Positions 5,738-11,659 of a DNA stretch of 11,659 nucleotides are shown here, one piece after another. This DNA is from an uncultured Lachnospiraceae bacterium (GTDB lineage: Bacteria; Bacillota_A; Clostridia; Lachnospirales; Lachnospiraceae). Position numbers and translations under genes: made by a program. A model generated the notes under the pieces. That model saw nothing but the letters and a program-made list of their open reading frames with translations, did no database searches and was not told the DNA's origin. The DNA lies in NCBI GenBank assembly GCA_900553635.1, contig USDU01000059.1:1-11659 (forward strand), given 5' to 3'. The stretch's first letter is position 1. Each line of letters opens with the position of its first letter.

Positions 5738-7231
5738 ATGGCTGAAAGTATTTTGGTAGTAGATAATGTTACAAAAACATATCCTGGCGTCAAAGCACTG
5801 GATCAGGTTTCTCTGGAATTCCGCAAGGGTGAAATTCATGCACTGGTTGGCGAAAATGGTGCCGGAAAATCGACCATTATTAAAACGATTGCAGGCGCCA
5901 TCAAGCCAGACAGCGGTTCTGTTCTATTCGATGGAAAAGATCTGATACAGATGAAGACCAGCGAGATCCGCGGTTGTGGAATAGAGGTTGTGTATCAGGA
6001 ATTCAATCTGGCGCTGCAGTTGCCGGTGTATGAAAATATTTTTATCGGAAATCTGGCGGGCAAAGGCCCAGGTGGAAAGCTTGCGGATAAAAAGTATATG
6101 ATTGAGACCACTAGGAAGCTGTTTGACCAGTTAGGAATTCATATCGATCCGGAAGCCAGAGTGGACTCCTTAAGCGTCGCTTATATGCAGTTTGTGGAAA
6201 TCGCGAAAGCGGTTTCCAGAAACGTGCGTGTTTTGATTATGGACGAGCCCACGGCGACACTGACCAATGCGGAAGTAGAAATTCTGTTTAAAACCATTCG
6301 GAAGCTGAAAGCAGAGGGAGTTACCATTATCTATGTATCCCATCGAATGGAAGAGATTTTCGAACTGACAGATCGCTGTTCTGTGCTTCGCGATGGAAAA
6401 TACATTGCAACGGTGAATACAAAAGAAACCACGCGAAAGGAACTGATTCAGCATATGGTAGGCCGTGAGGTCAGCGAGACTTTCCCGTCCAGAAATGTGG
6501 AAATCGGGGAAGAAGTTCTGCGGGTAGAGCATCTTACGGGCAATAAAGTTTCGGATATTAATTTCACCCTTCATAAAGGCGAAATTTTAGGCTTTGGCGG
6601 TCTGGTAGGAGCGGGCCGTACAGAGACGGTAGAGATGATATTTGGTTCGGCAAGAGTCGAAAGAGGAGAAATCTATCTGCACGGAGAAAATGTAAAGATA
6701 CCAAATCCGCGCGCAGCGGTTCAAAAAGGAATCGCGTTAATTCCAGAGGACAGAAAGAGACATGGTCTGATTCTGGAAAAGAGCATCATGGAAAATGCGA
6801 CGCTCCCGATGTTGAAAAAGTTTGCGAAAGGCTTTGTGCTGAACCGTAAGAAACAGGAGAAAGCAACTCAGGAACAGATTAATGCGCTGGGGATCAAAAC
6901 TCCAAGTATGGATCAGTTGGCAAAGAATCTTTCCGGTGGTAATCAGCAGAAAGTTGTCCTCGCAAAATGGCTGATCAGTAACAGTGACATCTTGATTTTT
7001 GACGAGCCGACTAGAGGTGTGGATGTGGGGGCCAAGCAGGAAATCTATCAGATTATGAATGAACTGGTAGAAAATGGGAAATCAATTATTATGATTTCAT
7101 CCGAGATGCCGGAGCTTCTTGGAATGGCAGATCGCCTGATTGTCATGTGTGAACACAGAATGACAGGTGAGCTGACTAAGGAAAATATGAATCAGATGCA
7201 GGTGCTGGAACTGGCATCCGGCGAGAGATAA
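5738..7231 (+). CDS. sugar ABC transporter double ATP-binding protein (RbsA/MglA type)
   Basis: The product has 497 residues from ATG 5738. An earlier in-frame ATG at 5714 touches the previous stop codon, but GGAG at 5726-5729 favours 5738. Two fused ATPase domains are typical of carbohydrate importers. Domain 1 has Walker A GENGAGKST (38-46), signature LSVAYMQ (145-151) and Walker B ending at Asp169-Glu170. Domain 2 has a degenerate Walker A, GLVGAGRT (288-295, no Lys), then LSGGNQQ (398-404) and FDEPTRG with Asp422. The Lys-less second site is normal for this family, which usually hydrolyses at one site. The domain 1 signature is unusual, with Tyr-Met where Gln-Gln is common. It works with the lipoprotein upstream and the permease downstream. 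Confidence 0.95.
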   Translation: MAESILVVDNVTKTYPGVKALDQVSLEFRKGEIHALVGENGAGKSTIIKTIAGAIKPDSGSVLFDGKDLIQMKTSEIRGCGIEVVYQEFNLALQLPVYENIFIGNLAGKGPGGKLADKKYMIETTRKLFDQLGIHIDPEARVDSLSVAYMQFVEIAKAVSRNVRVLIMDEPTATLTNAEVEILFKTIRKLKAEGVTIIYVSHRMEEIFELTDRCSVLRDGKYIATVNTKETTRKELIQHMVGREVSETFPSRNVEIGEEVLRVEHLTGNKVSDINFTLHKGEILGFGGLVGAGRTETVEMIFGSARVERGEIYLHGENVKIPNPRAAVQKGIALIPEDRKRHGLILEKSIMENATLPMLKKFAKGFVLNRKKQEKATQEQINALGIKTPSMDQLAKNLSGGNQQKVVLAKWLISNSDILIFDEPTRGVDVGAKQEIYQIMNELVENGKSIIMISSEMPELLGMADRLIVMCEHRMTGELTKENMNQMQVLELASGER

Positions 7232-7245
7232 CGGAGGATATGACC

Positions 7246-8211
7246 ATGAAGAAATTTTTGAAACAGTTCCGGGGACAGACGGTCAGCATCTACATAGCGC
7301 TGGTCGCAGTCGTAATTCTGTTTTCGGCTTTGAGTCCTACATTTTTTACAGCATCCAACATTATTATTGTTCTCCGTCAGGTTTCCTCACTTGGGATTAT
7401 GGCTCTTGGAATGATGTATGTCATGCTTCTTGGAAATGTAGATTTGTCAGTAGGATGTGAAGTATCCCTACTTGGAATTGTAATGTCCTACTGTATGGTA
7501 AATATGGGAATGAGCATCCCGGTAACCATTCTGATCTGTATCATTCTCGGATTATTGATTGGTGTGATCAATGGTTTTGTAGTAACCTATTGTAAAATAC
7601 CGAGTATTATTGCTACACTGGGAACTTCCTGGATTTTCAAGGGAATCAGCTATACCATCTGTAACGCACAGCCGATTTATGGATTTCCAGAGAAATTCAG
7701 CACTCTGGGACAAGGCTCCATCGGACCGATTCCGATCCCAATTATCCTGTTTGTTCTGTGCGCACTCCTGACGTCCTTTATTCTGAACAAGACGACTTAC
7801 GGAAGAACGCTGTATGCAGTAGGTTCCAATGAAGAGTCTGCAAGACTTTCCGGTATCAATACAAAATTTATGCAGATGACCTCTTATATCATCTGTTCAG
7901 CATTTACCATTCTGGCATCCATCATTCTGTTGTCCCGTGTAAATTCCGGACAGCCGTCTACTGGTATTGGTCAGGAGATGAACGTACTGACATCTATCGT
8001 ACTGGGCGGTATCTGTTTCACAGGCGGTGATGGTCAGGTATCCGGTTCCATCGCAGGCGTACTGGTTATCGGCGTATTGCAAAACGGACTGGTTATGCTG
8101 GGAGCAGGAGAGTATGTGCAACTTATGGTAAAAGGTTTGATTTTGTTATTTGCACTGAGCATTGATTCCATCAAGTCATATATTAAATCCAGACAGAAGA
8201 CGGTTGTATAA
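7246..8211 (+). CDS. sugar ABC transporter permease (RbsC type)
   Basis: The product has 321 residues, almost all hydrophobic helices, of the BPD_transp_2 class. Family marks are GNVDLSVG (63-70), the cytoplasmic coupling segment AVGSNEESARLSGI (191-204), and the late GGICFTGGDGQVSGSIAG glycine-rich helix. The start at 7246 is chosen because GGAGG (7233-7237) is 8 bases away; the in-frame ATG at 7240 is only 2 bases from it. Only one permease gene is present, so the channel is presumably a homodimer. The gene follows the ATPase by 14 bp and precedes the hydrolase gene by 12 bp. Confidence 0.94.
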   Translation: MKKFLKQFRGQTVSIYIALVAVVILFSALSPTFFTASNIIIVLRQVSSLGIMALGMMYVMLLGNVDLSVGCEVSLLGIVMSYCMVNMGMSIPVTILICIILGLLIGVINGFVVTYCKIPSIIATLGTSWIFKGISYTICNAQPIYGFPEKFSTLGQGSIGPIPIPIILFVLCALLTSFILNKTTYGRTLYAVGSNEESARLSGINTKFMQMTSYIICSAFTILASIILLSRVNSGQPSTGIGQEMNVLTSIVLGGICFTGGDGQVSGSIAGVLVIGVLQNGLVMLGAGEYVQLMVKGLILLFALSIDSIKSYIKSRQKTVV

Positions 8212-8223
8212 GGCAGGGCAGCT

Positions 8224-8937
8224 ATGAGAATTACAGAAAATGTATATCAGACCAGTGGCATCCTATATGGAACCAATTCCAACACCTATTGCATTGATAC
8301 CGGTGAGGGACTGGTATTGGTTGACGCGGGATTTTCAGAAAAGCAGTATGAAATCATGCGGACAAGGCGAAAAGAGGATGGACTTGGCAATAAAAAGCTC
8401 CGGGATTTGTTCATCACACATGGTCATTTCGATCATGCCGGAAATGGATGGCTGCTGCAGAAGGATGGCGCAAAGGTTTATATGAGCGCAGAAGACGGAG
8501 CGGCTGTGAAAAGTGGAGATGAACGGACGCTGGGCTCTCTGTTTGGAAGAAAATTTCGCGCGTTTACACCGGACGGAAAAGTCCGGGACGGACAGACCTT
8601 TGATTATGGCAATACACAGCTGACTGTTTTGGAACATCCGGGTCACACAGAGGGAACCATTTCCATTCTGGCGGAGACAAACGGAAAGAAAATTTTATTC
8701 GCAGGCGATATTTTTGTATTGAAAGCATGTAATCCGGCAGATGAGCTTCAGCCTGAAATTGGCTGGACCGGAGGCCCCGACTACAACGGCAAGAAGAATA
8801 TGGAGACTTTCCGAAAGCTTAAGGAGCTGCCGCCGGTGGACTTGGTGGCACCGGGACACGGAAGCATCTATTTCGGTGATAGCAGGAAGCTGTTTGAGAT
8901 ACTGTATCATTTGGCAGAGAAGGAGGCACAGCAATGA
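8224..8937 (+). CDS. metallo-beta-lactamase-fold hydrolase
   Basis: This is a 237-residue cytoplasmic metallohydrolase with the complete two-metal ligand set: HGHFDH (His66, His68, Asp70, His71), HPGH (His141), FAGD (Asp162) and APGHG (His212). The family includes glyoxalase II thioesterases, lactonases and other hydrolases. It is too generic to name a substrate. In this operon a lactone, ester or thioester intermediate is a reasonable guess. The ribosome binding site is weak (AAGG/AGGG within 8210-8217), so translation may rely on coupling to the permease. Its stop overlaps the next start as ATGA, which suggests coupled expression with the flavoenzyme. Confidence 0.92.
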   Translation: MRITENVYQTSGILYGTNSNTYCIDTGEGLVLVDAGFSEKQYEIMRTRRKEDGLGNKKLRDLFITHGHFDHAGNGWLLQKDGAKVYMSAEDGAAVKSGDERTLGSLFGRKFRAFTPDGKVRDGQTFDYGNTQLTVLEHPGHTEGTISILAETNGKKILFAGDIFVLKACNPADELQPEIGWTGGPDYNGKKNMETFRKLKELPPVDLVAPGHGSIYFGDSRKLFEILYHLAEKEAQQ

Positions 8938-10925
8938 AATACCAGACATTGTTTACCCCCATCCAGATTGGCAAGCTCACATTAAAAAACAGATTTGCAA
9001 TGGCCCCTATGGGGCCATTGGGTCTGGGTGACAGCGAAGGCGGCTGGAATCAGAGGGGGATTGACTATTATACAAGACGGGCGCAGGGAGGCACCGGGCT
9101 TATCATCACCGGAGTAACCTTTTCAGACTGTGAGGTAGAGACCCAGTCCATGCCGAACTGTCCCAACAGTACGTACAATCCCGTGCATTTTGTGAGAACA
9201 AGCCGGGAGATGACAGAGCGTGTTCACGCCTATGGGGCGAAAATCTTTTTGCAGATGTCAGGCGGATTTGGGCGTGTGACAATTCCTACAAATCTGGGAG
9301 AGTTTCCGCCGGTAGCTCCCTCTCCCATTCCCCATCGCTGGCTTGATAAGACCTGTCGGGAACTTACCAGGGACGAAATTCACAAGATTATAGAAAGCTT
9401 TGGAAAGGGCGCGTTTAACGCAAAAAGAGCAGGCTTCGACGGTGTGGAGATTCACGCGGTTCATGAGGGTTATCTCATCGACCAGTTCGCTATTGCCTTT
9501 TTCAATCATAGAACCGACGAGTACGGCGGAAGCTTGGAGAACCGGCTACGCTTTGCGAAAGAGATCCGCGAGGAAATCGCGAAGACCTGCGGTTGGGACT
9601 TCCCGGTGGCGGTGCGCTTCAGTCCCAAGAGTATGCTCAAAGACTGGAGAAAGGGCGCTCTTCCGAACGAGGAGTTTGAGGAGAAGGGCCGTGACCTGGA
9701 GGAAGGCCTTCAGACTGCGAAGCTTTTGGAAGCCTATGGATACGACGCCCTGGATGTGGACGTGGGATGCTACGACGCATGGTGGTGGAACCATCCGCCT
9801 ATGTATATGGAGAAGGGGCCCTATCGGAAATACGCGAAGCTAGTCAAAGAGATCGTAAAGGTTCCGGTCTTCATGGCGGGCCGCATGGATACGCCGGAGA
9901 TGGCTGAGGCCTGTGTGGCAGATGGCACCTGCGATGTGATTTCCCTGGGCCGTCCGCTGCTGGCAGACCCGGATTATGTGAAGAAGCTGCGTACCGGACA
10001 TACCTGCGAGATTCGCCCCTGTATCTCCTGTCAGGAGGGCTGCATGGGAAGAATCCAGACCTACTCCATGATCAACTGTGCGGTAAACCCCCAGGCGGCC
10101 AGAGAGCGCGTGACGGCCTACGAGCCGGTGGCGCGGAAGAAACGCGTGCTTATCGCGGGCGGCGGCGTGGCAGGCTGCGAGGCGGCCAGAGTGCTGGCGG
10201 AGCGCGGCCATGAGCCGGTGCTGTACGAGGCGTCCGAGAGGCTTGGCGGCAATCTGCTTCCGGGCGGGGCGCCTGCTTTCAAGGAAGACGACCTGCAGCT
10301 GGTGAAATGGTATGAAAACGAGCTTGAGCGCCTGCGCGTTCCGGTTTATCTAAATACAAGGGTTACGAAGGAAATGGTGTTGGAGAGCGACTGCGACGCA
10401 GTCATCGTAGCCACCGGTTCCCGCCCGAAGATGTTCTCTCTGGGCGACGATGAGAAGGTATACTGCGCGGAGCAGGTACTGATGAACCAGAAGGATCCGG
10501 GCGACAGGGTAGTCGTCGTGGGCGGCGGTCTGGTAGGCTGTGAGATGGCCCTGGACCTGGCCCAGAAGGGCAAGAAGGTTACGATTCTGGAGGCCCTGCC
10601 GAAGATTATGGCGGTGAACGGTCCTATCTGTTCAGCAAATAAGGAGATGCTGGAGGAGCTGCTTCCCTTCCACGGTGTGAATATCATTTGCAATGCTAAG
10701 GTGACAGGCTTTAAAGACGGCGCAGTCAGCTACGAGATTGCCGGAAAAGCAGAGAAGCTGGACACAGACAGCGTCATCCTCTCCGTAGGCTACCGCAGCG
10801 CGGACGAGCTCTATCATGAGCTGGAATTTGACGTGGCGGATCTGTATCTGCTGGGAGATGCAGGAAAGGTGTCCAATATCATGTATGCTATCTGGGATGC
10901 GTTTGAGGTGGCAAATCACATCTGA
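8934..10925 (+). CDS. old-yellow-enzyme-type FMN/4Fe-4S/FAD oxidoreductase (FadH/BaiCD-like architecture)
   Basis: The product has 663 residues, the length of 2,4-dienoyl-CoA reductase and bile-acid BaiCD/BaiH enzymes. An N-terminal FMN TIM barrel (about 1-345) holds EIHAVHEGYLIDQF (His174, His177, Tyr180) and RTDEYGGSLENR. A 4Fe-4S motif C-x2-C-x3-C-x11-C follows (Cys363, Cys366, Cys370, Cys382). Two dinucleotide-binding motifs, GGGVAG (409-414) and GGGLVG (530-535), form the FAD/NAD(P)H part, and LLGDAG lies near the C-terminus. Electrons normally pass NAD(P)H to FAD to Fe-S to FMN to an activated C=C bond, or in reverse. The barrel carries an unusual Trp-rich segment, CYDAWWWNHPPMY, about residues 279-291. 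AAGGAGG (8920-8926) lies 7 bases before the start, and the start overlaps the previous stop. The likely substrate is an alpha,beta-unsaturated carbonyl made by neighbouring enzymes. The last third is visibly GC-richer than the transporter genes. Confidence 0.93.
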   Translation: MKYQTLFTPIQIGKLTLKNRFAMAPMGPLGLGDSEGGWNQRGIDYYTRRAQGGTGLIITGVTFSDCEVETQSMPNCPNSTYNPVHFVRTSREMTERVHAYGAKIFLQMSGGFGRVTIPTNLGEFPPVAPSPIPHRWLDKTCRELTRDEIHKIIESFGKGAFNAKRAGFDGVEIHAVHEGYLIDQFAIAFFNHRTDEYGGSLENRLRFAKEIREEIAKTCGWDFPVAVRFSPKSMLKDWRKGALPNEEFEEKGRDLEEGLQTAKLLEAYGYDALDVDVGCYDAWWWNHPPMYMEKGPYRKYAKLVKEIVKVPVFMAGRMDTPEMAEACVADGTCDVISLGRPLLADPDYVKKLRTGHTCEIRPCISCQEGCMGRIQTYSMINCAVNPQAARERVTAYEPVARKKRVLIAGGGVAGCEAARVLAERGHEPVLYEASERLGGNLLPGGAPAFKEDDLQLVKWYENELERLRVPVYLNTRVTKEMVLESDCDAVIVATGSRPKMFSLGDDEKVYCAEQVLMNQKDPGDRVVVVGGGLVGCEMALDLAQKGKKVTILEALPKIMAVNGPICSANKEMLEELLPFHGVNIICNAKVTGFKDGAVSYEIAGKAEKLDTDSVILSVGYRSADELYHELEFDVADLYLLGDAGKVSNIMYAIWDAFEVANHI

Positions 10926-10969
10926 GCATGGAGCAATCCGGTATCGGAGTAGAGAAGGGGGTAACGCCT

Positions 10970-11659
10970 ATGAGTATTTTAGTGATTGATGTGGGAACCT
11001 CAAGTATCCGCGGTGTCCTGTACGATGAGAAGGGAACGGAAATCTTCTGTCATCAGATTCCCTATCAGGTGCATTTCATCGACGGAACCCATGCAGAGCA
11101 GGAAGCATCCGACTGGTCAGACAACATCGTGGAAATTGGGCGGGCGGCTGCCGTATATTGTGAAAAAGAAAATGCAAAGATTGGCGGGCTGGCTCTGACG
11201 AGCCAGCGCTCCAGCGTAATACCGGTGGATAAGGGCGGCCACGCGCTGATGCCTGCCATCATGTGGCAGGATAAGCGCAATAAGGAGATCGTCGATGAAT
11301 TCCGGGGCATGGAAAAGGCCATCTATAAGCTGACCGGAGCCAGGATCAATACCGTATTTTCCGGAACCAAGATGACCTGGGTGCGCCGGAACGCGCCGGA
11401 GATCTATGAGAAAACCCATAAGTTCTGCACCATTGCGGATTTTATCACCCATGAGATTACCGGAGAATACCGGACTGATCACACCTACGGCAGCCGCAGT
11501 CTTTTGATGAATGTGCGGACCCGTCAGTGGGATCCAAAGCTTCTGGATATCTTTGAAATCGAGTCGGGCAAGCTCTGCGAGCTACGGGAGCCGGGTACCG
11601 TGATTGGTACAGTGACGGAGAAATTTGCAGCGAAGACCGGTCTTACGGCGGGCACGCCT
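10970..11659 (+). CDS. FGGY-family carbohydrate kinase, N-terminal part (cut by window edge)
   Basis: This gene is open for 230 codons to the right edge, about the first 45% of a typical 500-residue FGGY kinase. The N-terminus has the ATP/phosphate loop DVGTSSIRGVLYDEKG. MWQDKRN contains the likely catalytic base Asp101, and the family block DFITHEITGEYRTD is followed by NVRTRQWDPKLLDIF. Xylulokinase, glycerol kinase and the AI-2 kinase LsrK share these features; spacing and wording recall XylB/LsrK, but substrate is undecided. The start at 10970 follows AAGGGGG (10955-10961). An in-frame ATG at 10928 would add 14 residues without a good RBS. The gap of 44 bp after the flavoenzyme has no terminator. 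With the sugar-type importer, this suggests that the imported compound or a pathway product is phosphorylated. Confidence 0.92.
   Translation, partial: MSILVIDVGTSSIRGVLYDEKGTEIFCHQIPYQVHFIDGTHAEQEASDWSDNIVEIGRAAAVYCEKENAKIGGLALTSQRSSVIPVDKGGHALMPAIMWQDKRNKEIVDEFRGMEKAIYKLTGARINTVFSGTKMTWVRRNAPEIYEKTHKFCTIADFITHEITGEYRTDHTYGSRSLLMNVRTRQWDPKLLDIFEIESGKLCELREPGTVIGTVTEKFAAKTGLTAGTP

Noticed and set aside
2529..10925. A true bile-acid (bai) operon
   Set aside because: The importer is sugar-type rather than a BaiG-like MFS, no CoA ligase or CoA transferase is present, an FGGY kinase is included, and the SnoaL proteins do not show the BaiE active-site pattern; only the reaction classes resemble bai.

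Overview
The window looks like chromosomal DNA of an anaerobic Bacillota, most likely a gut-type Clostridia/Lachnospiraceae. The grounds are strong AGGAGG ribosome binding sites, sigma-A type promoters, an RbsABC-like importer with a Thr-rich lipoprotein linker, and the enzyme families present. This placement is inferred from style; no rRNA or marker gene is present.

Layout. (1) Positions 1-870 are the trailer-side part of a CRISPR array with 32-bp repeats of the type I-C kind: 13 complete repeats, one cut by the left edge, and 13 spacers. Repeat decay increases to the right, so the leader and any cas genes should lie beyond the left edge. (2) Positions 871-1015 hold no gene, only a 15-bp perfect dyad. 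(3) Positions 1016-2306 hold two tandem Uma2-family (PD-(D/E)XK-like) genes about 70% identical in protein. Each is preceded by the same 75-bp block, perfectly conserved, carrying promoter, RBS and first codons. (4) A strong, nearly symmetric intrinsic terminator at 2377-2424 separates these from what follows. (5) From about 2452 to the right edge runs one tightly packed same-strand gene cluster, very probably one operon: SDR oxidoreductase, two related SnoaL/NTF2-fold proteins, a sugar-type ABC importer (lipoprotein, double ATPase, permease), a metallo-beta-lactamase-fold hydrolase, an Fe-S/FMN/FAD old-yellow-enzyme-type oxidoreductase, and the N-terminal 230 codons of an FGGY kinase.

How it may work. 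The importer and FGGY kinase point to a carbohydrate-, polyol- or glycoside-like substrate. The SDR, SnoaL-fold proteins and 2,4-dienoyl-CoA-reductase-type flavoenzyme are the reaction classes used together in the bile-acid 7-dehydroxylation (bai) pathway: oxidise a hydroxyl, eliminate, then reduce or desaturate an enone. Here they are coupled to sugar-type uptake, so the operon is a candidate for an uncharacterised import-and-dehydroxylation (or elimination) pathway. The SDR also lacks the usual catalytic serine. The substrate cannot be read from sequence.
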